The notes: generated by a model not told the origin, from the sequence alone. A stretch of 64,000 nt of DNA from Myxococcus flavus (GCF_050038885.1 NZ_CP143624.1:2852001-2916000); one strand, 5' to 3'. Counted from the first letter of the stretch, positions 1 to 8,833 are shown. Numbers and translations: made by a program.

Positions 1-37
1 CGAGGTCTTCCAGCCCACGCCGGGCGCCAAGGCCTAG
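1..37 (+). CDS. C-terminal end of an upstream gene (partial)
   Basis: Reading from base 2 gives eleven codons ending EVFQPTPGAKA and a TAG stop at 35-37. Every codon ends in G or C, as in real genes of this genome, and a strong hairpin terminator follows 24 bases later. Too little is present to name a product. Confidence 0.55.
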   Translation, partial: EVFQPTPGAKA

Positions 38-60
38 GCCTGAGCCAGACGTGACTTGCG

Positions 61-93
61 AGCCCCGCGCTCCCTTCACCGGGAGGCGGGGCT
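61..93 (+). terminator. Rho-independent terminator
   Basis: The arm at 61-74 pairs with 81-93 (13 base pairs, one bulged G at 69) around a six-base loop, and the stem is followed by TCGTGTTTT. It ends the partial gene on the left. The HAD gene converges on it from the right, so it may work in both directions. Confidence 0.8.
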
Positions 94-115
94 TCGTGTT
101 TTCCGGGCGCGGGCT

Positions 116-964
116 TCAGCGCAGGCGCCGCACCACCGCGTGCAGGCTGCGGTCCACGCCGCCGCGGGGCCCCAGCTGCTCCACGGCCTTCAGCTCGTAG
201 GGCAGCACGTTGTCGCGGGCCACCAGCTGCACGTGCGCGCCCAGCGCGGCGGGCAGCGCCAGGTCCAGCTCGTAGATGTCACCGGCCACCAGCGTCTCTT
301 CCGGCGAGGCGCCCGTGGCCTCCCAGACGCGCTTGAGGGCCTCGAAGTAGCGGCCCCGGCGCAGGTAGACGGGGCGGCGCAGCACGCCGTCCAGCGTCTG
401 CGTCTCCGGCACCGCGGTGAAGCGGGCATCCGGCGCGTCCGGCGGGTCCAGCAGGAACTTGCGCGCGTCCCCGGACACCTTGAGCTTCTCGCGGCCTTGG
501 GGCGCCAGCTGGTCCAGCTTCTTCTCCACCAGGTCGGTGTGCGCGTTCGTCACCACCGTCACCGGCAGGCCGGTGGCCACCAGCGCCTCCAGCACCTCCT
601 TTGCCTCCGGCTTGAAGGCCGTGGCCGAGTGCGCGTACGCCTCGCGGTAGAGCTTCTGCACCACCTCGGAGCGGCGGGCCTCGTCCTCGCCCTGCCCGAA
701 GCGCTGCATGAGGCGGTGGGCCGCGCAGGTGGCCGTCAGGTACGGGTCCGCCGTGGCGGGCGCCACCACCCGGCCGCCCAAATCCCACCCCAGCGAGTCC
801 GCGCCCGCGCGCAACGCGGCGACTTCCTCCTCCCACGCGGACTCCAAATCCTCCCCCAGCGCGGCCGCCAATCCCTGCCGGAAGTGGCGCAGGAAGGGCG
901 CGCTCTCCGCCGCCACGTCCGTGAAGGTTCCGTCGAAGTCCAGCACCACGCACGCAATCGCCAT
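116..964 (-). CDS. HAD superfamily hydrolase
   Basis: 282 residues. It begins MAIACVVLDFDGTFTD, which is HAD motif I with nucleophile Asp9 and acid/base Asp11. VTVVTNAHTD supplies the motif II Thr and GDIYELDL fits motif IV (GDxxxxD). HAD enzymes are mostly cytosolic Mg-dependent phosphatases; the substrate cannot be read here. I chose the ATG at 962-964 because motif I normally lies within the first dozen residues, although the reading frame stays open far upstream through antisense of the next gene. The Shine-Dalgarno is weak (GGGAG about 13 bases away). The gene is divergent from the sensor kinase at 1133. Confidence 0.85.
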   Translation of the reverse strand: MAIACVVLDFDGTFTDVAAESAPFLRHFRQGLAAALGEDLESAWEEEVAALRAGADSLGWDLGGRVVAPATADPYLTATCAAHRLMQRFGQGEDEARRSEVVQKLYREAYAHSATAFKPEAKEVLEALVATGLPVTVVTNAHTDLVEKKLDQLAPQGREKLKVSGDARKFLLDPPDAPDARFTAVPETQTLDGVLRRPVYLRRGRYFEALKRVWEATGASPEETLVAGDIYELDLALPAALGAHVQLVARDNVLPYELKAVEQLGPRGGVDRSLHAVVRRLR

Positions 965-1132
965 CAGACCACCGGCTCCCGAAGTTGAAGGAAAGGGCCC
1001 GGATGACGCCTCACCCATGCCCCTCGAATCAAGCCCGCCTGCATCAACGCGCCACCGGCGGCCCGGGCACCTCGGTCCCTGGAGCATCACCCCGCGGACG
1101 TTCCCCGGCCCCCTCGAGTTGTCATCCGGGAG

Positions 1133-3394
1133 GTGAGGCGACCAACGTACGGGCCTGACCGCAGCCCCATGCCCATGTCCGAGCCGCCTCCCTCCCGCCC
1201 CCTGCCCACCACCGACCCGGCGCGCACGTGGGCCTTCCTGGCCGAGGCCAGCCGGCTGCTCGCGGAGAGCCTGGACTGGGAGCGGACGCTCGCCACCGTG
1301 GTCCACCTGGCCGTTCAGGCGTGGGCGGACATGGCCCTGCTGGATGTCCTGGAGGACGGCGCGCGGCGCGTTCCGGGCGCGCACGCCGCCCGTGTCCCCG
1401 CGTGGCGACAGTGGCTGGAGCAGGCGCCCTCCCCGCCGAGGCCGTGGGAGGAACACGCGGCCTGGGCGCAGGCGCTCGCGGACGGGCGCTCGCTGTGGAT
1501 GGCCGCGCCCACACCGGGCTGGCGGGTGGCTTCCGGGAGCAGCCCGCTGGCGCCTTCTGGCCTGGACGACCTCACGCCCCACTCCGTCCTCGTGCTGCCG
1601 CTGCGGAAGGAGGCGTCGCGGCTCGGTGTGCTCACCCTCGTCTTCCGCGAGCCCTTCCGCGGCGACACCGTGCCGCCGCTGGAGATGGCGGAGGCGTTCG
1701 CCCATCGCGCGGCGCTCGCGCTGGCGAGCGCACGCCAATACCGCGAGGCGCAGGAGGCCCTGCGGCAGCACGAAGCGCGGCTGGCGAGCGCGAGGGCCTT
1801 CCTGGATGCCGCGCCGGTGGGCATGGCCCTCTTCGACCGGGACCTGCGCTGCGTGCGCGCCAACCCGATGCAGGCCGCCTTCAACGGGGTGACGCCGGAA
1901 GAACAGGTGGGGCGCACCCTGACGGAGCTGGTGGGGCCTCGCGCCGAGCCCGTCGAGGCGGCGATGCGCGAGGTGATGCACACCGGCATGCCGGTGGTGG
2001 ACCAGCTGATGACGGACGTGCTCGACGGTCAGCAGCGCCACTTCCGCGTCACCTACTTCCCGGTGATGGCCGACGACACGACGGTGGGCGTGGGCACCAC
2101 CGTATCGGAGGTGACGGCGCAGAAGGTGGAGGAGGAGCGGCTGCGCTTCCTCGCCGAGGCCACCGCGCGCCTGTCGAACTCGCTGGACTGGCGCACCACG
2201 CTGCGCACCGCCGCGCAGCTGCTGGTGGGTGGGAAGCTGGCGGACTACTGCACCGTGGACGTGCTCGCCGATGACGGCCAGGGCCTGGAGCGCGTGGAGG
2301 CGCTGGCCAGCGACGCCGCCACCCAGCAACTCCTCGCGGAGGCCTTCCGCTATCCGCCGCCGCCCGGCTCGCACTCGCCCATCCGGCGCGTGCTGGAGAC
2401 GGGCCGCCCGGTGCTCGCCGCGGAGGTGGACCCGGCCTGGCTGGACGCCCTCTCGCTGACGCCCGAGCACCGGCGGCTGATGATGGCGCTGGGCGCGCGC
2501 TCGGTGATGTTCGTGCCGCTGGTGGCGCGAGGCCGCTCGCTGGGGGTGCTCAGCGTCGCCTCGCAGGACCCGAACAGGCGCTACCGGGACCGCGACCTGG
2601 ACTTCCTGGAGGACCTGGCCTCGCGCACCGCGCTGGCGGTGGACAACGCCTGGCTGTACCGCGAGGCCTCCCGCGCCGTGGCCGCGCGCGACGAGTTCGT
2701 CGCCATCGCCACCCACGAGCTGCGCACGCCCCTGTCCGCGCTCCAGCTCCAGCTCGCCTCGCTGCTGCGGACCGTCGACAAGGGCGTCGCGGCGTCCCCG
2801 GAGCGGCTGCGGCAGAGCCTGGCCAGCGCGCACCGCCAGACGGAGCGCTTGTCCCACCTGGTGACGCACCTGTTCGAGGTGGCGCGCATCAGCACCGGCC
2901 GCCTGACACTGGAGCGCGAGCCGGTGGACCTGTCCGCGCTGGTGCACCGACTGGTGCTGCGCATGGACGAGGCGCTGGTGGCGGCGGGCTGCGCGCCGGT
3001 GCTGCACGCGAGCGCCCCCGTCATCGCCCACGCGGACCGACTCCGGGTGGAGCAGGTGCTGATGAACCTGCTGTCCAACGCGATGAAGTACGCCCCCGGC
3101 CAGCCCGTGGAGCTGTCCGTGGAGGCCGAGGCCGGCGCCGCGCTCGTCTCGGTGCGCGACTGGGGCCCCGGCATCCCCGCCGGAGCGGCTGCTCGCATCT
3201 TCGAGCGCTTCGAGCGCGCCACCGGCGAGCACGCCCGCGCCAGCCTGGGACTGGGCCTCTACATCTCCCGCCAGATTGCCCGCGCCCACGGCGGCGAGCT
3301 GACGTTGGAGGCGCCCTCGCTGGGCCCCGGCGCGCGCTTCGTGCTGCGGCTGCCCCTGGCGGAGGTGCCGCCGGCGCCTACGTCCTCGCCTTGA
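1133..3394 (+). CDS. GAF-PAS-GAF sensor histidine kinase
   Basis: About 753 residues and soluble, with no membrane segment or signal peptide. A first GAF domain (about 30-205) is followed by PAS (about 220-330), a second GAF (about 340-510), then HisKA and HATPase_c. The phospho-accepting His is His528 in ATHELRTP. The N box is NLLSNAMKYAP, the G1 box DWGPGIP and the G2 box LGLGLYIS, so the kinase core looks intact. The start is uncertain: GTG at 1133 has GGGAG almost touching it, and ATGs at 1169 and 1175 are alternatives that lose only the N-terminal tail. No response regulator is adjacent, so this is an orphan cytosolic kinase whose ligand and partner are unknown. Confidence 0.85.
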   Translation: MRRPTYGPDRSPMPMSEPPPSRPLPTTDPARTWAFLAEASRLLAESLDWERTLATVVHLAVQAWADMALLDVLEDGARRVPGAHAARVPAWRQWLEQAPSPPRPWEEHAAWAQALADGRSLWMAAPTPGWRVASGSSPLAPSGLDDLTPHSVLVLPLRKEASRLGVLTLVFREPFRGDTVPPLEMAEAFAHRAALALASARQYREAQEALRQHEARLASARAFLDAAPVGMALFDRDLRCVRANPMQAAFNGVTPEEQVGRTLTELVGPRAEPVEAAMREVMHTGMPVVDQLMTDVLDGQQRHFRVTYFPVMADDTTVGVGTTVSEVTAQKVEEERLRFLAEATARLSNSLDWRTTLRTAAQLLVGGKLADYCTVDVLADDGQGLERVEALASDAATQQLLAEAFRYPPPPGSHSPIRRVLETGRPVLAAEVDPAWLDALSLTPEHRRLMMALGARSVMFVPLVARGRSLGVLSVASQDPNRRYRDRDLDFLEDLASRTALAVDNAWLYREASRAVAARDEFVAIATHELRTPLSALQLQLASLLRTVDKGVAASPERLRQSLASAHRQTERLSHLVTHLFEVARISTGRLTLEREPVDLSALVHRLVLRMDEALVAAGCAPVLHASAPVIAHADRLRVEQVLMNLLSNAMKYAPGQPVELSVEAEAGAALVSVRDWGPGIPAGAAARIFERFERATGEHARASLGLGLYISRQIARAHGGELTLEAPSLGPGARFVLRLPLAEVPPAPTSSP

Positions 3395-3428
3395 AGCCTA
3401 CCCCGTCGGAGCCGCTAACCTCGCGGGA

Positions 3429-3800
3429 ATGGAAGCGATGCAGCGAGACGAGTCGGCGCCCCCGCGCCGGGCGTGGCTGCCTTGGGGCCTGCTGGTGGGC
3501 GCGGTGTTGCTCGCCACGACGGGGGCCTGGGCCGGGTCGCGCTCCATCTCCGCCCTGGTGGAACGCAACGATGCGCTGACGCGCGAGGCGGCCGAGTCCG
3601 AGGCCCGCGTCGCGGAGCTCCAGGCCCTTCGCGAGGCCATGTCGCGCCGGCTGCGGACGCTGGAGCAGCAACACCACGCCGCCTACGCCGCCGCCGTGAC
3701 GGCCACCGCCGCGTGCACCACGGCCCTCCAGGCACCACCGCCCCCGGGCAATCCCGAGCCCCGGCGCGCGGCCAAGGCCAAGAAGCAGGGCCGGCGCTGA
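3429..3800 (+). CDS. Small membrane-anchored coiled-coil protein
   Basis: 123 residues. A short charged N-terminus precedes one hydrophobic segment (about 15-35, LPWGLLVGAVLLATTGAW) and then a Glu/Arg/Ala-rich helix with heptad character (about 40-80). The tail is Pro- and Lys/Arg-rich. The layout suggests an inner-membrane anchor with an extended periplasmic or cytosolic coiled coil. I do not recognise a family. It starts 34 bases after the kinase stop and may be cotranscribed with it; ATG at 3438 is an alternative start. Confidence 0.6.
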   Translation: MEAMQRDESAPPRRAWLPWGLLVGAVLLATTGAWAGSRSISALVERNDALTREAAESEARVAELQALREAMSRRLRTLEQQHHAAYAAAVTATAACTTALQAPPPPGNPEPRRAAKAKKQGRR

Positions 3801-3956
3801 CGGCGTGTTGCCCCCGGGTCCACACCGCCCGCGGGCGACGTGGCCCCCCAGGCGACACGGCCGCGCGCAACCCCGCGGAACCGCGGGCGACAGGGCGCGG
3901 CCCGCGACGTGCTACCGGCGGAGGCATCGCGTCTTCTCCTCCGAGGTCCACGTCCC

Positions 3957-5465
3957 ATGTCGCTCTTCGTTCTCCGCGCATCCTCGCGGCCCCTGCTGGC
4001 CGCGCTCCTGGCCCTGACGGCGGTGCTGGCTCCCCCGGCCCCGGCCCGGGCGGAGCCTGGCATCCGCATCCTGAACTCGCTCCGCGCCGAGGAGCTGGCC
4101 TTCAACGCGCTCACCACCAACCGGGCCGCGCTGGACGCCCTCGTCACCCTGCCCCTGCGGACCGAGGCGTTCGCGAAGGACAGCCGCCTGCGGCACACGC
4201 TGGAGCACCCGCCCGCCCGCAGCGTGATGACGTACCTCACCCAGTGCGCCCTGCCGGCCGGCTCCGCCGTGACGTGGACCAGCCGCGCGGGCGAGACGTT
4301 CACCTTCGAGGGCGAGGTGGGGCTGTGCCCGGAGTGGGAGCGCGACAAGCCGGGCCCGTCCTGCCTGGGCTACGTGACGGCCTGCCTCCTGGCGCGCAAC
4401 AACGCCTTCGGGCGCAAGGTGATGGTGTCCATGCGAGGCGAGGACCCCTCCGAGCCGAAGCGCTTCAATCCCTCGGGCGACGACAGGGCGTGGAGCCCCA
4501 TGTTCCTGCCCTGCCATACGGATGAGGCGGGCCTGCAGGCCGAGTGTGGCTGGCTGGGAGAGAGCGTGGGCACCTGCGCCCCGGGCGAGCGGGTGACGGT
4601 GGCCGCGGGCGCGCCCCACCCGAGCACCTGCAGCGGCCGGCTGGGCAGCATCTTTGGCGACCGCGTGCTGCGCGTGTGCGAGGACCCACGGGGCTGCGCC
4701 TGGAAGGACCGCCTGGCGGACACGATGGACAACCCCTGCGGCGGTATCGAGCCCAGCGTGGAGTTCAAGTGCCCCGAGAGCGGTCAATACAGCCTCATGT
4801 CCGCGCCCTACTTCCGCGCCGCGATTCCCGGCTCCTGGGTGGCGCCGGTGGCCACGGTGGGGACGTACCCCGCCGCGCCCTTCGGCGCGTACACGTTCCG
4901 GGAGGGCGCCTTCTACGGGAACATGTTCGACTCGCGCGGGCTGACGGTGGAGGTCCTCCTGAATCCGGACAACTTCCACGTCACGCTGAAGAACCTGCGC
5001 TTCAAGGGCGTGGTGCACGACAACGTCCATGCCTGCCATGGCCGGGACTGGGTGGACGGAGACAGCCACCTCCGCTCGCGCATCTGCGCCAACGCCAGCA
5101 TCTCCGGCGAGCACATCCAGGGCTGCATGGCCCACGCGGCGGGCCCCTGCGAGCCAGGCAGCTACAACCCCCGCAGGCCGCGCTGCAAGGTGTCCGACGG
5201 CTCCATGGTCGAGGGGGATGGCGACTTCGAGGGTTGCTCGGACACGGCCGGCATCACCCACCCCGAGCCCATCACCGTGTTCCTGCGCTCGCCCTGCGAG
5301 GGCCTCTCCACCAAGGCGCAGACCACCTGCGGGGTGACGTGCGACTTCTCCACGTCTCCGCCCAAGTGCTCGGACTCGTGCAAGGTCCAGAAGTCCCCGG
5401 GCCAGTGCCTCCAGACGGACGCGTGCCTGAACAACCCGGCCAACTGCCCGGCGCCGCCGCAGTGA
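3957..5465 (+). CDS. Secreted Cys-rich protein of unknown function
   Basis: 502 residues. The ATG at 3957 gives a signal peptide (LLAALLALTAVLAPPAPARA, then EPG), whereas the longer open frame upstream would bury it. The mature protein has more than thirty cysteines, densest in the last 120 residues (CGVTCDFS, CSDSCKV), implying a disulfide-rich extracellular protein. The first part (DALVTLPL, SVMTYLTQCALP, FEGEVGLCPEW) looks like a folded domain that recurs in myxobacterial exported proteins of no assigned function; that recollection is an inference. I see no catalytic signature. It is preceded by the small coiled-coil gene with a 156-base gap. Confidence 0.75.
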   Translation: MSLFVLRASSRPLLAALLALTAVLAPPAPARAEPGIRILNSLRAEELAFNALTTNRAALDALVTLPLRTEAFAKDSRLRHTLEHPPARSVMTYLTQCALPAGSAVTWTSRAGETFTFEGEVGLCPEWERDKPGPSCLGYVTACLLARNNAFGRKVMVSMRGEDPSEPKRFNPSGDDRAWSPMFLPCHTDEAGLQAECGWLGESVGTCAPGERVTVAAGAPHPSTCSGRLGSIFGDRVLRVCEDPRGCAWKDRLADTMDNPCGGIEPSVEFKCPESGQYSLMSAPYFRAAIPGSWVAPVATVGTYPAAPFGAYTFREGAFYGNMFDSRGLTVEVLLNPDNFHVTLKNLRFKGVVHDNVHACHGRDWVDGDSHLRSRICANASISGEHIQGCMAHAAGPCEPGSYNPRRPRCKVSDGSMVEGDGDFEGCSDTAGITHPEPITVFLRSPCEGLSTKAQTTCGVTCDFSTSPPKCSDSCKVQKSPGQCLQTDACLNNPANCPAPPQ

Positions 5466-5507
5466 GGCGCGCTCGAGGGGGACGGGAATCGGCTTTTGAA
5501 TAAAGCC

Positions 5508-5537
5508 GGCCGCCGGGCGTCCAGGTCTCCGGCGGCC
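5508..5537 (+). terminator. Hairpin downstream of the Cys-rich gene
   Basis: A perfect nine-base inverted repeat (GGCCGCCGG at 5508-5516, CCGGCGGCC at 5529-5537) has a twelve-base loop. It lies between the stop at 5465 and the next start at 5571. No T-run follows, so intrinsic termination is uncertain. Confidence 0.35.
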
Positions 5538-5570
5538 GCATCCCCGCGGCCCACCTTCAGGAGCTGACCC

Positions 5571-6422
5571 GTGTTCTCAATCCGGACCGTGCTGTGTGCC
5601 CTTCTCGCGCTCGGGCTGGGCCTGGGTCCGACGGCGGCCGAGGCTCGCTTCGGTAAGCGCTCGCGGCCCTCCCAGAGCGACTCCAAGAAGGACAAGAACG
5701 ACAAGGAGCACGGCGCCTCCGCCATCGGCTCGGATGATGATGACGACGCGCCCCGCCGCCGCTCGCGTTCGCGCAACCGCCGGTACGTGAGCGGTGGCGC
5801 CAGCACGGCCTCCGTGCACTGGTTCACCGCCCTCTTCCTCTCCGGCAACCACCGGCTGAGCGTGACGCCGGAGCTGCGCGGGGACCGCCACGCGGCGCCG
5901 CTGTCCTTCCGCCTGGGCCTCCAGGGCGGGCCGGTCGGCGAGGGGGGCGCGGGCGCGGACGTGTTCCTCGGGCTGGAGGGACGGCGCTTCGGTATCGACC
6001 TGCGGGCGACGGGCCTGGGCCTGCCCACCGATGACGGGACGAGCGGCTCGGACACCATCACCCTGACGCAGACGCACCTCACCTGGGCGCTCATCTCTCA
6101 CGAGCGTGCGCGCTTGCGCGCGGAGGCCGGTGTCAGCACCGCGCACGCGCCGGACACCTCGTTCGTCGGCCCCAGCATGGGCGTGTCCCTGGAGGCCTGC
6201 ATCGCCGGGCCCCTGGACCTGGAGGCCCGCGCGCAGGTGACCCCCTTCCCGTACCGGCAGGTGGACGCCACCGCGGCGCTGGCCCTGCACCTGGGCGCGG
6301 TGGTGCTGCGCGGTGGCTACCGCGCCATGGTGCTGGACGACGCCGGCCACGTGAACTGGGACGGCACCGCCAACGTCGACACCTTCCACGGACCCTTCTT
6401 CGGCCTGGGCCTCTCCCTCTGA
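5571..6422 (+). CDS. Exported beta-barrel-like protein, paralogue 1
   Basis: 283 residues from a GTG start with AGGAG seven bases upstream. A signal peptide ends near TAAEA and the mature chain begins RFGKRS. A low-complexity basic/acidic stretch (KKDKNDKE, DDDDD, RRRSRSRNRR) leads to about 200 residues of alternating hydrophobic strands finishing in GLGLSL, as expected of an outer-membrane barrel; that fold is inferred. It is clearly paralogous to the gene at 7144: both have the AEARFGKR junction, AHAPD.xFVGPS, LEARxQ, PFPxRQVDA and a GP(F/Y)xGLG C-terminus. A response regulator lies between the two on the other strand. Confidence 0.7.
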   Translation: MFSIRTVLCALLALGLGLGPTAAEARFGKRSRPSQSDSKKDKNDKEHGASAIGSDDDDDAPRRRSRSRNRRYVSGGASTASVHWFTALFLSGNHRLSVTPELRGDRHAAPLSFRLGLQGGPVGEGGAGADVFLGLEGRRFGIDLRATGLGLPTDDGTSGSDTITLTQTHLTWALISHERARLRAEAGVSTAHAPDTSFVGPSMGVSLEACIAGPLDLEARAQVTPFPYRQVDATAALALHLGAVVLRGGYRAMVLDDAGHVNWDGTANVDTFHGPFFGLGLSL

Positions 6423-6435
6423 CGGCGGGCGCGGC

Positions 6436-6837
6436 TCACGCGGGCGTCCGCACCGCGCCGTGGGCCGGGCAGTGCCGCCGGACCGCCTCCAGCAGCGCCT
6501 CCAGGCGCACGGGCTTGCGCAGCACGCCCACCGCGCCCGAGGGCACCGGCCCGGGCTCCGCCGACATCACCACCACCTGCGTCCCGGCGAAGCGCTCGTC
6601 CCGGCGCAGCCGCTCCAGCAGGCCGCGGCCATCCACGCGCGGAATCTCCCAGTCGAGCAGCACGAGGCAGGCCGCCTCCAGCGCCGCGAGTACCCGGAGG
6701 GCCTCCACGGCGTTGATGGCCATGGACACCTCGAAGCCCTCGTCGTGAAGCGCCTCCGCCATGGCCCCCCGAACGTCCGGGTCATCCTCCACAATCAGGA
6801 CCTGCGCTTGCACCCCGGAGCCAGTCACACCCGTCAC
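6436..6837 (-). CDS. Single-domain response regulator (CheY-like)
   Basis: 133 residues, receiver domain only. The acidic pair is Asp18-Asp19 (VLIVEDDPDV), the phosphorylation site is Asp62 (LVLLDWEIPRVDG), the switch Ser/Thr is in VVMSAEP, and the conserved Lys is in LRKPV. All residues needed for phosphotransfer are present. The GTG start at 6835-6837 is supported by AGAGGGG upstream; a second GTG three codons in is possible. It lies tail-to-tail with paralogue 1 and is divergent from paralogue 2. With no output domain it must act through protein contact; the partner kinase is not adjacent. Confidence 0.85.
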   Translation of the reverse strand: MTGVTGSGVQAQVLIVEDDPDVRGAMAEALHDEGFEVSMAINAVEALRVLAALEAACLVLLDWEIPRVDGRGLLERLRRDERFAGTQVVVMSAEPGPVPSGAVGVLRKPVRLEALLEAVRRHCPAHGAVRTPA

Positions 6838-6905
6838 CCTAGCCCCTCTTTTCCTGTCAGGCACGAGGGACTTCCCCGCATTCCGCTCTCTGTCCAGGCA
6901 TGAGC

Positions 6906-6930
6906 ATCTGCACGGTCCGGGCGTGCAGAT
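6906..6930. promoter_or_regulatory. 25-bp dyad between divergent genes
   Basis: ATCTGCACG at 6906-6914 is the exact reverse complement of CGTGCAGAT at 6922-6930, with a seven-base spacer. It lies in the 306-base gap between the response regulator start (6837) and the paralogue 2 start (7144), about 70 bases upstream of the former. Position and symmetry fit a repressor or activator operator, though an RNA hairpin is possible. I see nothing else recognisable in this gap. Confidence 0.45.
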
Positions 6931-7143
6931 ATTACAGCCCGGCGCGGCCCCTTCTCGCTTCGCACCGGGCGCGCTGCGCCGCGAGCTTCCACCGGATGGC
7001 ACTTCCGGCGGCCGCGCCGCGCCCCGGTGTCCGCCGCCGCACAGGTATCGCTGGCGGACGGCACGCCGCACCCGGAGGCCCATGGCCCGGGGGGGCTGAA
7101 GGCGATTGAATCCACCCTCCCCCAGCCCCACGAGGAGTGGACC

Positions 7144-8076
7144 TTGCCCGCATCCCAGGCCGTGCTGTGCGCCGCGCTCGCGGCCGGTGTCCTCGCCCTG
7201 GGCCCGACGCCCGCCGAGGCGCGCTTCGGCAAGCGCGGCGCTTCGTCCAGCAGCAGCCAGGGCGGCTCACGCCAGGCGTCCGCTTCCCCGTCGTCTCGGG
7301 GCGCCAGCGTCCGCGAGCATCCGGCCAGGGCCATTGGTCAGCCCCAGGGCTCACGCCCCCAGCGCCGCACCCACCCGGCCAGCGCCATTGGCCAGCGCCG
7401 CCTGCCGCGGGGAGACGATGCGCCCCGAAGACGGCCGGCGCGGGTCCGCCGGTTGCCGCCGAGCTACATCGTCGCGGGCGCCGTCGTGACCGCCACGCGT
7501 CCGAGCTTCGGCTACGTGGGCGCGTCCCGCGTGGAGAGAGAGCAGGAGGACACGGTGCCGCTGCTGGTGCGCCTGGGCGTGCAGGGTGACTGGCTCGGCG
7601 AGGGCGGCGCCATGGGCCTCTTCATGGCCATGGACGGGCGGCGCCTGGGCCTGGACGCGCGCATCACCGGCATGGCGCTGCCCGCGGCGGATGGCTCGGA
7701 CACCACCGAGCGCCTCACCCTGCTGAGCGCGCACGCCTCCGCGGCGCTGTGGGCGGGACAGCGGGGCCGGCTGCGCCTGGAGGCCGGTGTCGCCAGCGCG
7801 CACGCGCCGGACATCATCTTCGTGGGCCCCAGCTTCGGCGCCTCCGTGGAGGCCTGCATCGGCCCCTCGCCGGTGGACCTCGAGGCGCGCGTGCAGGCCG
7901 TGCCCTTCCCGCACCGGCAGGTGGACGCGCAGGCCGGCCTCGCCGTGCACGTCGGTTCGCTCAACCTCCGCGGCGGCTGGCGCGCGCTCTACCTCAACGA
8001 CGCGGGCCACCGGGATGGCGAAGAGCACGAGGAGCGCCTCAATGGCCCCTACCTGGGGCTCGGCTTCACGTTCTGA
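7144..8076 (+). CDS. Exported beta-barrel-like protein, paralogue 2
   Basis: 310 residues. I chose the TTG at 7144 because GAGGAG lies six bases before it and translation then begins directly with a signal peptide (VLCAALAAGVLALGPTPAEA), matching paralogue 1. The mature protein starts RFGKRG, then has a Ser/Arg-rich linker with a repeated (S/A)xAIGQ motif, then about 200 residues of barrel-like strands ending GLGFTF. It resembles the protein at 5571 closely in the signal peptide and the last 100 residues, and poorly in the linker. It is probably in the outer membrane; function unknown. Confidence 0.7.
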   Translation: MPASQAVLCAALAAGVLALGPTPAEARFGKRGASSSSSQGGSRQASASPSSRGASVREHPARAIGQPQGSRPQRRTHPASAIGQRRLPRGDDAPRRRPARVRRLPPSYIVAGAVVTATRPSFGYVGASRVEREQEDTVPLLVRLGVQGDWLGEGGAMGLFMAMDGRRLGLDARITGMALPAADGSDTTERLTLLSAHASAALWAGQRGRLRLEAGVASAHAPDIIFVGPSFGASVEACIGPSPVDLEARVQAVPFPHRQVDAQAGLAVHVGSLNLRGGWRALYLNDAGHRDGEEHEERLNGPYLGLGFTF

Positions 8077-8096
8077 CGCGCGGCCCCCCGCGCACC

Positions 8097-8127
8097 GGCT
8101 GGAGCCCCGGCACGGAAGGCTCCAGCC
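8097..8127. terminator. Bidirectional terminator
   Basis: GGCTGGAGCC (8097-8106) and GGCTCCAGCC (8118-8127) form a perfect ten-base-pair stem with an eleven-base loop. It sits between convergent genes ending at 8076 and 8147. Confidence 0.7.
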
Positions 8128-8146
8128 AGACGGCCCGCCGGGCGGG

Positions 8147-8833
8147 CTACTCCTCGGACGCCGCGGCCATGGGCGCCGAGCTGCTCCCCAGGTCCGCCAC
8201 GTTGGACGTCGCCTGTCCCGCGCCGCGCTTGCCGCGCCGCTTGGGCGGGGGCGCCAGCCGCGGCTGCATGCCGAACAGGCGCTCGTACGTCTCGGGCGTG
8301 TTGATGTTCACCACCACGCCCGGGTCCTTCACCGGCACGCGGCGCACCTTCATCGTCGCCAGCGCGGGCTCCAGCTGCGGGCCCTCCGCGGCGCGCAGCC
8401 GCTCCGCCGCGCTCCGGGAGAGCACCAGCGGCCAGCCGGGCGCGCCCTCGAACTCGGGCCGCAGCAGCTCGTCCGAGTCACCCGCCATCTTCAGGAGCGA
8501 CTTGAGCGTGGACGCGCGCAGCGCCGGCATGTCCACCGGATGCAGCAGCACGACGTCCGCCCCCGACTCCAGCGCGGCGTCGAGCCCCGCCTTCACCGAG
8601 AGCAGGGGCCCTTCCTGCCACCGCTCCGCCTCCACCAGGTCCAGCCCTGGATGCTGCTCGCGCACGGCCTCGGAGTCCTTCCCCACCACGCCGAGCACCA
8701 TCGCGCCCGCCTTGCCAAAGGTGGACGCCAGGGACTGGAGGAAGCTCTTGCCTCCCTCGTGCTCGATAAGCGCCTTGGGGTGGGCCATCCGCCGGGCCTC
8801 TCCCGCAGCGAGGATGATCGCCACTGCCTTCAT
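8147..8833 (-). CDS. MobA-like NTP transferase
   Basis: 228 residues. The N-terminus AVAIILAAGEARRMAHPKAL is the nucleotide-binding signature of the MobA/NTP_transf_3 fold (LAAGxxxRMGxPK). DVVLLHPVDMPAL carries the metal-binding Asp. GAPGWPLVLS and NINTPETYERL match the later family motifs. Relatives transfer a nucleotide to molybdopterin (MobA, MocA) or to sugar phosphates; no molybdenum genes are nearby, so the substrate is open. The last 40 residues are a basic, low-complexity tail. The start is supported by GGAGG. Confidence 0.85.
   Translation of the reverse strand: MKAVAIILAAGEARRMAHPKALIEHEGGKSFLQSLASTFGKAGAMVLGVVGKDSEAVREQHPGLDLVEAERWQEGPLLSVKAGLDAALESGADVVLLHPVDMPALRASTLKSLLKMAGDSDELLRPEFEGAPGWPLVLSRSAAERLRAAEGPQLEPALATMKVRRVPVKDPGVVVNINTPETYERLFGMQPRLAPPPKRRGKRGAGQATSNVADLGSSSAPMAAASEE

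Noticed and set aside
116..3289. A 1057-codon open frame on the minus strand covering both the HAD gene and the antisense of the kinase
   Set aside because: Only its last 282 codons encode a recognisable protein. The rest is His/Arg/Gly-rich antisense of a clear histidine kinase, an artefact of high G+C third positions.
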